Shown: piece after piece, positions 37,683 through 49,497 of the stretch
How positions within the stretch are numbered: position 1 is the stretch's first letter
Layout of the letters: every line of letters starts with the position of its first letter
Made by a program: the position numbers and the translations under genes
The notes under the pieces: model-generated
What the model was told of the DNA's origin: nothing
Databases searched by the model: none
The model's input: only the letters and a program-made list of their open reading frames with translations
Origin: an uncultured Caulobacterales bacterium
Lineage (GTDB): Bacteria; Pseudomonadota; Alphaproteobacteria; Caulobacterales; Caulobacteraceae
DNA length: 64,000 bases
Assembly: GCA_903900155.1 (NCBI GenBank)
Contig: CAIUMD010000007.1
Location: 55,160-119,159 of the forward strand
Reading direction: 5' to 3'

Positions 37683-38678
37683 ATGACCGTTTCCGCTTAC
37701 CCGCAGTTCTCCGTCCTGGATCTGGCTCCCGTCCCGCAAGGCATGCCCGTCGGCCAGGCGCTCAACAACAGCCTGGATCTCGCGCGGCGCGCCGAATCTC
37801 TCGGCTTCCACCGCTACTGGCTGGCCGAGCATCACAACATGCCGGGAATCGCGTCAGCGGCGACCGCCGTCGTGATCGGCCACGTGGCCGGCGGAACGAA
37901 GACGATTCGAGTCGGCTCGGGCGGCGTCATGCTGCCCAACCACGCCCCGCTGATGGTCGCCGAGCAGTTCGGGACCCTGGCTGCGCTTTATCCCGGCCGT
38001 ATCGATCTGGGTTTGGGCCGCGCGCCCGGCACCGATCAGGCCACCATGCGCGCCCTGCGCCGCTATGCCGGGGCCGTTGATTCGTTCGCCCAGGACGTCG
38101 TCGAGCTGCAGCACTGGTTCAAGCCGGCGGATCCGGAGCAGAGTGTGCGCGCCGTGCCAGGCGAAGGCCAGGACGTGCCGATCTGGCTGCTGGGCTCCTC
38201 GACCTGGGGCGCGCAGCTGGCCGCAGCGCTGGGCCTGCCGTTCGCCTTCGCGGCCCACTTCGCGCCCGACTCGCTGCTGGACGCCCTCCTCCTCTATCGT
38301 CGGCACTTCAAGCCGTCAGAGGTCCTGGACAAGCCCTACGCCATGGTCTGCATCGGGGTCTGCGCCGCGGACACGGATGCGGAAGCGACTCGCCTGGCGA
38401 CCTCGACCCAGCAGCAGTTCCTGGCCCTGCGCCGCGGCCGTCCTGGCTTGCTGCCGCCGCCGGTGGACGACATCCGCGAGCACGCCTCGCCGGCCGAGTT
38501 GGCGGGGCTGGACCACACATTCCAGTACTCGGCGATCGGTTCGCTCGAGACGATGAAGCGCAAGATCGACCAGGTGCTGAAGCTGACGGAGGCCGACGAG
38601 CTGATGTTCGCCTCGCAGATCTACGACCACGCCGCGCGCAGGCGCAGCTACGAAATCCTGGCCACGCTCAAGGCCTAG
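37683..38678 (+). CDS. luciferase-like LLM class flavin-dependent oxidoreductase
   Basis: 331-residue TIM-barrel protein of the bacterial luciferase-like superfamily, YhbW/MsnO8-like subgroup. Landmarks: [12 protein letters not shown] at the N-terminus, [19 protein letters not shown] near residue 56, [20 protein letters not shown] near residue 92, [14 protein letters not shown] near residue 122, and [19 protein letters not shown] near residue 173. Probably a reduced-flavin-dependent monooxygenase; substrate unknown. Start taken at MTVSAYPQ; an upstream in-frame ATG (37632) lies close to the tRNA and is not family-like. Confidence 0.88.
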   Translation: MTVSAYPQFSVLDLAPVPQGMPVGQALNNSLDLARRAESLGFHRYWLAEHHNMPGIASAATAVVIGHVAGGTKTIRVGSGGVMLPNHAPLMVAEQFGTLAALYPGRIDLGLGRAPGTDQATMRALRRYAGAVDSFAQDVVELQHWFKPADPEQSVRAVPGEGQDVPIWLLGSSTWGAQLAAALGLPFAFAAHFAPDSLLDALLLYRRHFKPSEVLDKPYAMVCIGVCAADTDAEATRLATSTQQQFLALRRGRPGLLPPPVDDIREHASPAELAGLDHTFQYSAIGSLETMKRKIDQVLKLTEADELMFASQIYDHAARRRSYEILATLKA

Positions 38679-39886
38679 TGATCGCGCAGCGGGACCCGGC
38701 CGCCAAACGCCTGACGGCCGGTCAGCTCGCCATAGACGCCGCACAGTTGGCGGAACACCGCGTCCCAGCCATGCCGCTCGACCGCGCGCCGGCGAGCGGC
38801 CGCGCCGATGGCGGCGATGTCGCGCGCGAACAGAGCCTCGATCGCCTCGGCGAAGGCGGCCGGCTCGGACATCGAAGCCAGCTGCCCGACCTCTTCGTCG
38901 ACAGATTCGGCCACGCCGCCGGCCGCGACGCCGACCACGGGCAGGCCGCAGGCCATGGCCTCCAGCACGATCAGGCCGAACGGCTCGTTGTCATTGGCGT
39001 GGACGAAGGCGTCGCAACTGGCCAGCACGCCGGCCAGGGTCGCGGGATCGCGCACATAGTCCAGGCACAGGGCGCGATCGCTGACCGGCGCCCCGCCGCC
39101 GGCGCCGACGAACAGCAGCTTGTACGGCGCGCCCAGGCGCTCGACCGCGCTGACCAACACGTCCAATTTCTTCTCTCGCGCCGGACGGCCGGCGAACACC
39201 AACAGGCGCTCATTCGGCAAGACGCCCAGGCGGCGACGCAAGGCCTCGCGGTCCGCGCGCGCGGGGTGGAACAGCTCGGTATCGACGCCCAGCGGCAGAC
39301 CGATGGCGTTGTGCACGCCCGCCTCGATCAGGCGGCCGGCGATGAAGCGGCTAGGCGCCACAGCTTGGTCGAACTGGCGATAGATCGCCGCCCAACGCTT
39401 CTGGACCGGCTTTTCGGCCCACTCGCCGATATGCAGCGCCGCCAGCTTGCCTAGGTCGGTGTGGCAGAAGCCGACGACGGGAATGCCCAGCGCGTCCCCT
39501 GCCCTCAGCGCCGCCAGGCCGGGCGTATAGGGGTCTCCGGCCTCGATGATGTCGGGACGTTGACGGATCAGGCGGTCCATCCACGCAGCCTTGACCATCG
39601 GCCAGCGATAGCCCGCGCCGAACGGCAGCGGGGCGGCATAGATCGAGACACGTCCCTGGCCGTCATAGGAATCGCGTGCGCCCGGCACGACCAGCGTATG
39701 GCGGACATCCTGGCGATTGCTCGCCAGCCAGGCGCGCTTGGACGCCAAATAACGACGCACCCCGCCGCTGCGCGGGGCATAGAGCATGGTGGTGTCGACA
39801 AGACGAACCGGGCCATCAGTCGACGGAGCGATTTCAGACTGAAAACCACGCAGGCCGGCGGGCCGAGTCAATGTCGTGTCCGTCAC
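38675..39886 (-). CDS. glycosyltransferase family 4-type (GT-B) protein
   Basis: 403-residue GT-B glycosyltransferase. N-terminal domain with [17 protein letters not shown] (Gly-rich acceptor loop) near residue 34; C-terminal donor domain with [20 protein letters not shown] near residue 228 and the E-x7-E motif in [20 protein letters not shown] near residue 297. Such enzymes transfer sugars from nucleotide- or lipid-linked donors; acceptor unknown. Starts at GTG 39886 with GAGGAA four to five bases ahead. Convergent, four-base overlap with the monooxygenase stop. Confidence 0.88.
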   Translation of the reverse strand: MTDTTLTRPAGLRGFQSEIAPSTDGPVRLVDTTMLYAPRSGGVRRYLASKRAWLASNRQDVRHTLVVPGARDSYDGQGRVSIYAAPLPFGAGYRWPMVKAAWMDRLIRQRPDIIEAGDPYTPGLAALRAGDALGIPVVGFCHTDLGKLAALHIGEWAEKPVQKRWAAIYRQFDQAVAPSRFIAGRLIEAGVHNAIGLPLGVDTELFHPARADREALRRRLGVLPNERLLVFAGRPAREKKLDVLVSAVERLGAPYKLLFVGAGGGAPVSDRALCLDYVRDPATLAGVLASCDAFVHANDNEPFGLIVLEAMACGLPVVGVAAGGVAESVDEEVGQLASMSEPAAFAEAIEALFARDIAAIGAAARRRAVERHGWDAVFRQLCGVYGELTGRQAFGGRVPLRDH

Positions 39887-39951
39887 GCCGATTCCTCGTC
39901 GCTACTCCAGGCCCCCCATTCGGCCCTGGAACGATAAAGCTTTTGCGACAC

Positions 39952-40155
39952 TCACAGTTCCTCGCCGTTCCCGGACGATTTCAGAGTGACGCCGCGACGC
40001 TTCAGAGCCTCACGCAGCAATACCTCTACCTGAGCATTCACGCTGCGCAACTCCGCGTCGGCCAGCTTTTCGATCGCGGCCAACACCTCGGGGCGGGCGC
40101 GCATCAGGAACGCGCGCCGTCCGCCTTTTGCTCCCTTTTCCGGATCCTCGGCCAC
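39952..40155 (-). CDS. Arc-like ribbon-helix-helix protein
   Basis: 67-residue protein: a charged arm (EDPEKGAKGGRRAF) then RARPEVLAAIEKLADAEL, RSVNAQVEVLLREALKRRG, which fits the Arc/HicB-type ribbon-helix-helix pattern (strand, helix, RS-N turn, helix). Start is GTG at 40155, one base after the stop of the SPFH gene. It is the natural candidate to bind the dyad at 41047-41074 and autoregulate, but that is inference. An antitoxin label is sometimes given to such proteins; no toxin gene is visible. Confidence 0.78.
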   Translation of the reverse strand: MAEDPEKGAKGGRRAFLMRARPEVLAAIEKLADAELRSVNAQVEVLLREALKRRGVTLKSSGNGEEL

Positions 40156-40156
40156 G

Positions 40157-41029
40157 TCAGCCGTACAGCGTGCCGGTGTTGACCACGGGCTGGGCCTCGC
40201 GGTCGGCGCACAGCACCACCAAGAGGTTTGAGACCATCGAGGCGCGGCGCTCATCGTCCAGGGTGACGACGCCCCGCTCGCTGAGCTGACCCAGGGCGCT
40301 TTCGACCATGTCCACGGCGCCGGCCACGATCGTGCGGCGTGCGGCCAGCACGGCTTCGGCCTGCTGACGCTTCAGCATCGAGCCGGCGATCTCGGGGGCG
40401 TAGGCCAGGTGCATCAGGTGCGCCTCGTCGATGGCGACGCCGGCGACATTGCAGCGCTGCTGCAGGTCCTTCTGCAGGCGATCGCCAACCTCCTCGGCAT
40501 GGGCGCGCAGGGTCGGCTCGCCCTCCTCCGCGTGATCATAGGCGTAGTGCGAGGCGACCTCGCGCAGGCCGGTCTCGATCTGGATGTTCACAAACGCGGC
40601 GTAGTCGTCGACGTCGAACAGGGCCTGGGCCGAGTCCTGGACCCGCCAGACGATGTTGGCGGCGATCTCGATCGGGTTGCCGCGTTTGTCGTTGACCTTC
40701 AGCGTCTCGCTGGTGACGTTGCGCACCCGCAGGCTGATCTTCTTGCGACCATACCAGAACAGGATCCAGCGCAGGCCCGTCTTGCGGTCGGTTCCGACGT
40801 ACGACCCGAACAGATTGATGGCGTAGGCCTCGTTGGGCTGCAGCGAATAGAAGCCGGCCGACACCAGCAGGAACAGCAGGACCAGGGCGACGCCGACGGC
40901 CGGCAGCTCCTGCGAGAAGGCGAAGATCCCGCCGCCCAGCAGGAACGGCAACGCCAGCAGCGGCAGGCCGCCGCCCATGCCGACATGGGGGCGCTCGGTC
41001 GTGGGATTGATGGTGCGGGTCTCGGACAT
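40157..41029 (-). CDS. SPFH/band-7 domain membrane protein
   Basis: 290 residues: a cytoplasmic arm, two adjacent hydrophobic segments (LLALPFLLGGGIFAF and VGVALVLLFLLVSAGF, residues 23-61), then an SPFH domain with TGLRWILFWYGRKKISLRVR, NKRGNPIEIAANIVWRVQDS near residue 114, and the EEVGDRLQKDLQQRCNVAGVAIDEA helix-strand. SPFH proteins oligomerise as membrane microdomain scaffolds. Followed after one base by the Arc-like gene; a ribosome site GGAGGAG precedes the ATG and a large dyad sits 17 bases upstream of it. Confidence 0.9.
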   Translation of the reverse strand: MSETRTINPTTERPHVGMGGGLPLLALPFLLGGGIFAFSQELPAVGVALVLLFLLVSAGFYSLQPNEAYAINLFGSYVGTDRKTGLRWILFWYGRKKISLRVRNVTSETLKVNDKRGNPIEIAANIVWRVQDSAQALFDVDDYAAFVNIQIETGLREVASHYAYDHAEEGEPTLRAHAEEVGDRLQKDLQQRCNVAGVAIDEAHLMHLAYAPEIAGSMLKRQQAEAVLAARRTIVAGAVDMVESALGQLSERGVVTLDDERRASMVSNLLVVLCADREAQPVVNTGTLYG

Positions 41030-41046
41030 GACGCTCCTCCAGCGTT

Positions 41047-41074
41047 GCGATCAAAGTGATATCATTTTGATCGC
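41047..41074. promoter_or_regulatory. 28-bp operator-like dyad in front of the SPFH gene
   Basis: GCGATCAAA (41047-41055), G, TGATATCA (41057-41064), T, TTTGATCGC (41066-41074): outer arms and the central octamer are both perfect inverted repeats, so 26 of 28 positions are symmetric. It lies 17 bases upstream of the SPFH ATG and would overlap the transcription start region. Confidence 0.75.
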
Positions 41075-41110
41075 CATTATCCAGAGAAAAGCGACACCGT
41101 ATGACGTCGA

Positions 41111-41132
41111 CCTCGCGCGGGACCGCGCGAGG
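41111..41132. terminator. hairpin downstream of tRNA-Val
   Basis: Perfect 9-bp stem CCTCGCGCG/CGCGCGAGG with a four-base loop, 26 bases beyond the tRNA-Val 3' end. No T-run, so termination is likely weak or Rho-assisted. Confidence 0.4.
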
Positions 41133-41157
41133 CTGGACAAGACTGATGCTGGAAGGA

Positions 41158-41232
41158 TGGTGGGCAGTGAGGGGATCGAACCCCCGACCCTCTCGGTGTA
41201 AACGAGACGCTCTACCGCTGAGCTAACTGCCC
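41158..41232 (-). tRNA. tRNA-Val (TAC)
   Basis: 75-base cloverleaf on the minus strand: acceptor GGGCAGT/ACTGCCC, D-arm GCTCAGCGGTAGAGC, anticodon stem TCTCG/CGAGA with loop TTTACAC (anticodon TAC), T-arm GGGGGTTCGATCCCCTC and encoded CCA. Confidence 0.97.
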
Positions 41233-41284
41233 TCTTGGGTCGGCGTGTCTAGCCGGAGCCGAGGCTTGCGCAAAGCGCAAAACG

Positions 41285-41323
41285 AAAAGGCGGAACGTCA
41301 GCCCCCCAGGATGACGCTCCGCC
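41285..41323 (-). terminator. terminator after HU gene
   Basis: 12-bp stem GGCGGA-CGTCA/TGACG-TCCGCC with one G-T wobble, ten-base C-rich loop, followed on the minus strand by TTTTCGTTTT. Just downstream of the HU stop. Confidence 0.85.
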
Positions 41324-41343
41324 CCTCTTAAGCGGAAACTGGT

Positions 41344-41622
41344 TTAGCCGTTCAGCGAGGACTTCAAGCCTTCGCCGACCTGGAAGCGCGCGGTCTTCGA
41401 AGCGGGACGGTTGACCGTCTCGCCGGTGCGCGGGTTGCGGGCGGTGCCAGCGGCGCGGGTCACGGCCTTGAAGGTGCCGAAACCGACCAGGCGAACGTCC
41501 TGACCCGATTTCAACGAGTCGGTGACGGCGTCGATGAAAGCTTCCAGCGCGTCCTTGGCCTGGTTCTTATTGATGCCCGCCTTGTCGGCGATCGCCGTAA
41601 CGAGTTCGGCTTTTGTGGTCAT
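41344..41622 (-). CDS. hup: DNA-binding protein HU (beta type)
   Basis: 92-residue nucleoid protein. Family sequence MTTKAELVTAIADKAGINK, central GFGTFKAVTRAAGTARNPRTG with the DNA-intercalating RNP arm and a C-terminal helix FQVGEGLKSSLNG. Monocistronic between its own strong promoter and terminator, directly downstream of lon as in many proteobacteria. SD GGGAG before the ATG. Confidence 0.95.
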   Translation of the reverse strand: MTTKAELVTAIADKAGINKNQAKDALEAFIDAVTDSLKSGQDVRLVGFGTFKAVTRAAGTARNPRTGETVNRPASKTARFQVGEGLKSSLNG

Positions 41623-41682
41623 GTTTTTCTCCCAGCCTGAGCGGCGTCGCTTATTCCTTACGGCGCTTGGCTCAGAGGGGGG

Positions 41683-41710
41683 ATTATGGCGGTAGAAAAT
41701 GCCCCGTCAA
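41683..41710 (-). promoter_or_regulatory. strong promoter of the HU gene
   Basis: Minus strand TTGACG (41705-41710), 16-base spacer, CATAAT (41683-41688): near-consensus sigma-70/73 promoter 61 bases before the HU ATG, placed immediately after the lon terminator hairpin. Confidence 0.65.
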
Positions 41711-41716
41711 ACGCGA

Positions 41717-41741
41717 GCGGCGCGGGAAACTCCCGCGCCGC
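41717..41741 (-). terminator. terminator hairpin after lon
   Basis: Perfect 11-bp stem GCGGCGCGGGA/TCCCGCGCCGC with a three-base loop, 26 bases beyond the lon stop. The tail TCGCGTTTGACG is only short in T and runs into the HU -35 element. Confidence 0.7.
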
Positions 41742-41766
41742 CTAAGTTATCAACGATTAGTTGCGT

Positions 41767-44166
<2,400 letters not shown>

Positions 44167-44288
44167 GTGCTCAATACTCCCGGCCTTCAGCGCCCCTAGA
44201 CGCCTTGGCCCTGCGGGCCGCCGTAACATCAGACGATGCGCCTGAGTCGAACGACCCGTCCGCCCGTGACTGGGCGAATGGTCGTTAT

Positions 44289-44318
44289 TTATGTGGACGT
44301 TTTACAACAGGGTTCAAG
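44289..44318 (-). promoter_or_regulatory. candidate sigma-32 heat-shock promoter of lon
   Basis: Minus strand CTTGAAC (44312-44318), 15-base spacer, CCACATAA (44289-44296), close to the sigma-32 consensus CTTGAAA-N11-15-CCCCATnT. The leader to the lon ATG would be about 115 bases. The rest of the 44167-44508 spacer shows no gene. Confidence 0.6.
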
Positions 44319-44508
44319 CTTACTCGCCTCACAGCGGCGACAGGTCGCGCGTGACCGGCGAAGCTGAAGTGAATATGCCGCGCCCGGCCCCATACCGGGC
44401 AAGTTCACCTAAACACTGTCGGGAAAAGGACTTTCGCTCGCCCAAGCTTTGCGTGGCGCGAAAGCCTCACCGATCGTCCAACAGGTTTACGACACCGGTT
44501 TATCCACG

Positions 44509-44540
44509 AAAAAGGCGCGCCTTCCTGTGGAAGACGCGCC
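44509..44540 (-). terminator. terminator after clpX
   Basis: Stem GGCGCGTCTTCC/GGAAGGCGCGCC (12 bp with one wobble, three-base loop) followed on the minus strand by TTTTTCG; 26 bases after the clpX stop. Confidence 0.88.
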
Positions 44541-44565
44541 CTGGTTTCACGGCGAAGCTCGACTT

Positions 44566-45828
<1,263 letters not shown>

Positions 45829-46165
45829 GATCGCTTCTCACACTATGGCGACTTACAGCTTTACGCCGCGACGCCCCTCCGAGCGCACACACCGCCACCG
45901 AAGCTAGCAGGATATACGCCGGGAGTTGTCTAATCCTTGACATTCCCCGATCCGGGCTCGGTTCACAAGCCTTGCCGGCTCCTTTCCTCGCCTCAAACGC
46001 TCAGCGCGCCGGATCGTGTCATGACCTCGTCATCTAATTTGGGCGATTGGCGCGCCGACGCAAGCGCCGAGCGACTAGGCCCTTACCGCCGCCCCAGGAA
46101 CCCCTTATTACGAGAACCGGAATCGTAGGGGTCGAGCGCGGGAAACGCGCTCTTTGGGAAGGTCG

Positions 46166-46837
46166 ATGGCGAAGCGTTCGTTGATGTCGATGGGTTTGAG
46201 CGCGTCGCGTCCGATGACCGGCGACCTGGGCGATGAGCCCGCGCTCGTGGCTTTCGACTTCGACGGCACCCTGACCGTCAAGGACAGCTTCAACGCCTTC
46301 CTGAAGTGGCGCGCCGGCCGCAAATGGACGCGCGGCGTCATCCGCCTGACCCCGTCCCTGATCGGCTACGTGTTCGACAGGAACCGCGCGAAACTCAAGG
46401 CCGCCGCCGTGCGCGAGTTCATGAAAGGCGCGACGGTCGAGCAGATCGAGAATGATGCGCGGGCCTTCGCCCAGGCCTTCGCCCCATCCCTGCTGCGCCC
46501 CGACGCCCTGGCCGTCTGGCGCTCGTGGCGGGCCAAGGGGGCCAAGCTGGTGATCGTCACCGCCTCCCCCGAAATCACCGTCGCCCCCTTCGCACGCGGC
46601 CTGGGCGCCGACCTGCTGATCGGCACGCGCCTGATGACCAACGAAGACGGCCGCATCCTGGGTGGTCTCGACGGGAACAACTGCCGCGCCAAGGAAAAGG
46701 TCATCCGCCTGCGCGAGGTCTTCGGCCCCGATGTGCACCTTACGGCGGCCTATGGCGATACGTCGGGCGACACCGAGATGCTCGCGATCGCCGACGAGAA
46801 GGGCTACCGCGTCTTCCGGGGCAGGCCCGCGACCTGA
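46166..46837 (+). CDS. HAD superfamily (subfamily IB) phosphatase
   Basis: Predicted phosphatase: motif I ALVAFDFDGTLTVKDSFNAF, cap region, motif II KLVIVTASPEITVAPFARGL, then KEKVIRLREVFGP and motif IV AAYGDTSGDTEMLAIADEKGY, the classic IB pattern (DxDxT, S/T, K, GDxxxD). It also resembles HAD-IB proteins described as phosphatidylglycerophosphatase C-like. The start is uncertain: ATG at 46166 has a GGGAAGG close by, others at 46184, 46190 and 46214 are possible. Sits on the opposite strand between clpX and clpP. Spacer 45829-46165 otherwise shows nothing I can assign. Confidence 0.85.
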   Translation: MAKRSLMSMGLSASRPMTGDLGDEPALVAFDFDGTLTVKDSFNAFLKWRAGRKWTRGVIRLTPSLIGYVFDRNRAKLKAAAVREFMKGATVEQIENDARAFAQAFAPSLLRPDALAVWRSWRAKGAKLVIVTASPEITVAPFARGLGADLLIGTRLMTNEDGRILGGLDGNNCRAKEKVIRLREVFGPDVHLTAAYGDTSGDTEMLAIADEKGYRVFRGRPAT

Positions 46838-46866
46838 GCGGATTTGCCGCAGGTTTCCGAGCATAG

Positions 46867-46898
46867 AAAAGCCGCCGGTCACGAAGACCGGCGGCTTT
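46867..46898. terminator. bidirectional terminator between HAD gene and clpP
   Basis: Perfect 10-bp stem GCCGCCGGTC/GACCGGCGGC with a five-base loop, A-run on the left (46867-46870) and T-run on the right (46896-46898), so it can serve both convergent genes. Confidence 0.88.
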
Positions 46899-46922
46899 CC
46901 TATTTCAGCGAAGCTTCGCGCC

Positions 46923-47555
46923 TTATTCGGCGCCGGCCTCGGCCGCTTCACGCGAGTCGTAGACGTGGTCGACCAAGCCCCAGGCCTTGGCCTCTTCCGA
47001 GCTCATGAAGTGGTCGCGGTCCAGCGTGCGCTCGACCTCTTCGTAGGTGCGGCCGCAGTGCTTGACGTAGATTTCGTTCAGGCGACGCTTGGTCTTGATG
47101 ATGTCCTCGGCGTGGCGCTCGATGTCCGAGGCCTGGCCGCGGAAGCCGCCCGACGGCTGGTGGACCATGATGCGGGCGTTCGGCAGGGCGATGCGCTGAC
47201 CGGGGGCGCCGGCGGCGAGCAGCAGGCTGCCCATCGAGGCGGCCATGCCCATGCACACCGTCGAGACCGGGCTTTTGATGTACTGCATGGTGTCGTAGAT
47301 CGCGAGACCGGCCGTCACCACGCCGCCCGGCGAGTTGATGTACATGGCGATCTCTTTCTTGGGGTTCTCCGACTCCAGGAACAGCAGCTGGGCGCAGATC
47401 AGGCTGGCCATGCCGTCCTCGACCGGGCCGGTCAGGAAGATGATCCGTTCTTTCAGCAGGCGCGAGAAGATGTCGAAGGCGCGTTCGCCGCGGCTGGTCT
47501 GCTCGACCACCATCGGAACCAGGTTCATGGCCGTCGCCATCGGATCATACATCAT
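46923..47555 (-). CDS. clpP: ATP-dependent Clp protease proteolytic subunit
   Basis: Serine protease chamber of ClpXP/ClpAP. Catalytic triad regions visible: Ser in [20 protein letters not shown] near residue 106, His in [19 protein letters not shown] near residue 131, Asp in [20 protein letters not shown] near residue 182. Start [19 protein letters not shown] at 47555 (or the next codon); the frame is open far upstream without similarity. 210 residues. Order tig-clpP is conserved. Confidence 0.97.
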   Translation of the reverse strand: MMYDPMATAMNLVPMVVEQTSRGERAFDIFSRLLKERIIFLTGPVEDGMASLICAQLLFLESENPKKEIAMYINSPGGVVTAGLAIYDTMQYIKSPVSTVCMGMAASMGSLLLAAGAPGQRIALPNARIMVHQPSGGFRGQASDIERHAEDIIKTKRRLNEIYVKHCGRTYEEVERTLDRDHFMSSEEAKAWGLVDHVYDSREAAEAGAE

Positions 47556-47680
47556 CGGGATCACCCTTTGTCGTGTTTGCTGGGCGGCGCGGAAACGAAT
47601 CAGCCCCCGCGCGCCGTCGCTATCGCATATCGCGTGGCGCTTAACAGGTTGCAAGGAGCCGGCGCTTTGATGGCGGCATG

Positions 47681-47710
47681 AAAAAAGGCGCGGTCCTTGC
47701 GGACCGCGCC
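47681..47710 (-). terminator. terminator after tig
   Basis: Perfect 10-bp stem GGCGCGGTCC/GGACCGCGCC, four-base loop, followed on the minus strand by six T residues. Confidence 0.9.
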
Positions 47711-47739
47711 TCGTTTCTCTTGCCTTCAGCTGGCCCCAA

Positions 47740-47823
47740 AGCCTGTCCGAAAGGACAGGCTCCGGGATTGATGCTGAAAGCGCGACGGACGCCGAAACCG
47801 GCATCCACTTTCAGCTGTCGCGC
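47740..47823 (-). other. structured tig-clpP intergenic RNA segment
   Basis: Immediately after the tig stop the minus strand reads GCGCGAC, GCTGAAAG, then a GCCG-GTTT-CGGC mini-hairpin, then GTCGCGC and CTTTCAGC, an A-B-A'-B' order that would make either a pseudoknot or two mutually exclusive stems. Beyond it lies a perfect 8-bp hairpin GCCTGTCC/GGACAGGC (47741-47760) and then the T6 terminator. Confidence 0.5.
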
Positions 47824-47825
47824 TT

Positions 47826-49184
47826 TTAGCCGCCGTAGCCTTCCGGCAGGTCGTCTTCTTCCAGGAGCTCGTCCTTGGAGACTTCCTTTTCCTCAATCTT
47901 GGCCTTGCCGAAGATCAGGTCGACAACCTTGTCTTCGTAGATCGGGGCGCGCAGAGCGGCCTGCAGGTCAGCGCGCTGGCGGTACATGTCGAACACTTGC
48001 TGAGCCTGAGCGCCGTACTGGCGGGCTTCGCGCATGATCGCGTCGGTCAGTTCCTGGTCGGTGACGACGACGTCGTTCTTGCGGCCGATCTCGGCGAGCA
48101 CCAGACCCAGGCGCACGCGGCGCTCGGCGATCTTCTTGTACTCGTCCTTCAGCTGGTCTTCCGATTTCTCGGCGTCTTCCGGCGGCAGGCCGCCGCGAGC
48201 CTTGTCAGCCTCGACCTGTTGCCAGATGCCGGCGAACTCGGCGTCGACCATGCGCGGCGGCAGGGCGAAGTCGTGCTTGGTGTCGAGGACGTCCAGCAGG
48301 GCGCGCTTCAGCTTGAAGCGCGAGCTGTTCTCGTAGCGGCTGCCCAGGTTCGACTTCAGCAGCTCGGTCAAGGCGGCCAGGTCCGACAGGCCCAGGCGCT
48401 TGGCCAGCTCGTCGTCGGCCTTGCCATCGACCGGGGCGCGAACTTCGGTCACCTTGGTGGCGAACTCGGCGTCCTTACCGGCCAGTTCCTTGGCCTGGTA
48501 GTCTTCCGGGAACTTCACCTTCACGACGATCTCGTCGCCCGGCTTGGCGCCGACCAGCTGGTCTTCGAAGCCCGGGATGAATTGGCCCGAACCCAGGACC
48601 AGTTCGGCGCCTTCGGCCTTGCCGCCGGCGAACTCGACGCCGTCGATCGTGCCCACGAAGTCGATCAGCAGTTGGTCGCCGTCCTTGGCCTTCAGGCTCT
48701 TGCCCGTGCGCGGCTCATAGGTGCGGGCCTGCTTGGCCAGCTCGTCGAGGGCTTCTTGGACTTCCTCGTCGCCGACCTTGTAGACCGGCTTGACCAGTTC
48801 GATCGACGCCGGGTCGATCGGTTCGAATTCCGGCATCACTTCGACAGCCAGGTCGAAGACCAAGTCTTCGCCGCCGTTGATGACCTTGTCCATGTCCGAG
48901 GTCGGGTTCAGCTCGGGCTGACCGGCCGGACGCAGCTTGTTGTCTTCCAGAACCTTGGTGGTGGTCTCGTTCAGAGCCTGCTCGATGACTTCGCCCATCA
49001 GGCCCTTGCCGTACAGGCGACGAACGTGGGCCGTCGGCACCTTGCCGGGACGGAAACCCTTCACGTTCATCTGCGGCGCGACTTCGGCGATGCGCGCTTC
49101 CAGGCGCGTGGCCAGTTCACTTGCGGGCACCGTGACGCCAAAAACGCGGCTGAGGCCTTCGCCCGACTTTTCAACGATCTGCAT
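47826..49184 (-). CDS. tig: trigger factor
   Basis: Ribosome-associated chaperone with peptidyl-prolyl isomerase activity. N-terminal ribosome-binding domain with [20 protein letters not shown] (the GFRxGKxP signature, near residue 38), PPIase domain around [15 protein letters not shown] to [20 protein letters not shown], and a long helical C-terminal domain. I prefer the ATG at 49184 ([10 protein letters not shown]) over 49190: AAAGA is six bases from the former and abuts the latter. 452 residues. Confidence 0.97.
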   Translation of the reverse strand: MQIVEKSGEGLSRVFGVTVPASELATRLEARIAEVAPQMNVKGFRPGKVPTAHVRRLYGKGLMGEVIEQALNETTTKVLEDNKLRPAGQPELNPTSDMDKVINGGEDLVFDLAVEVMPEFEPIDPASIELVKPVYKVGDEEVQEALDELAKQARTYEPRTGKSLKAKDGDQLLIDFVGTIDGVEFAGGKAEGAELVLGSGQFIPGFEDQLVGAKPGDEIVVKVKFPEDYQAKELAGKDAEFATKVTEVRAPVDGKADDELAKRLGLSDLAALTELLKSNLGSRYENSSRFKLKRALLDVLDTKHDFALPPRMVDAEFAGIWQQVEADKARGGLPPEDAEKSEDQLKDEYKKIAERRVRLGLVLAEIGRKNDVVVTDQELTDAIMREARQYGAQAQQVFDMYRQRADLQAALRAPIYEDKVVDLIFGKAKIEEKEVSKDELLEEDDLPEGYGG

Positions 49185-49368
49185 CGACATTCTTTAATTC
49201 TCGGGTCCGAGGCGCCGAGCGCCCGAGCTCCGCCCTGGGGTCCAAAAGATCGACGCCGCCCGCGAGGCCGGGGCGGCGAAAGAGCGCCCTTATGTCACGA
49301 CGTGCGCGAGCATCCAAGAGCGCGATAAGTAAAACTCGTGACAGCCTATTGGGCTCTCACGAGGCGTC

Positions 49369-49453
49369 TGGTGCGGATGAGAGGACTCGAACCTCCACGC
49401 CTCTCGGCGCTAGAACCTAAATCTAGTGCGTCTACCAGTTTCGCCACATCCGC
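49369..49453 (-). tRNA. tRNA-Leu (TAG)
   Basis: 85-base class II tRNA on the minus strand: acceptor GCGGATG/CATCCGC, anticodon stem CTAGA/TCTAG with loop TTTAGGT (anticodon TAG), a variable arm GCGCCGAGAGGCG, T-arm GGAGGTTCGAGTCCTCT, encoded CCA. The spacer between it and tig (49191-49368) shows no gene. Confidence 0.96.
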
Positions 49454-49497
49454 GTGCGAGGGGGATTACGGACTTAAACCTTGCCGCGCAAGTCCGC

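Noticed and set aside
39952..40155. Toxin-antitoxin pair
   Set aside because: The Arc-like protein alone resembles antitoxin DNA-binding domains, but the neighbours are an SPFH protein and a glycosyltransferase; no toxin-like gene is present.
45937..45942. TTGACA on the plus strand as a -35 for the HAD gene at 46166
   Set aside because: No acceptable -10 hexamer follows at 16-18 bases, and the start codon is over 200 bases away.
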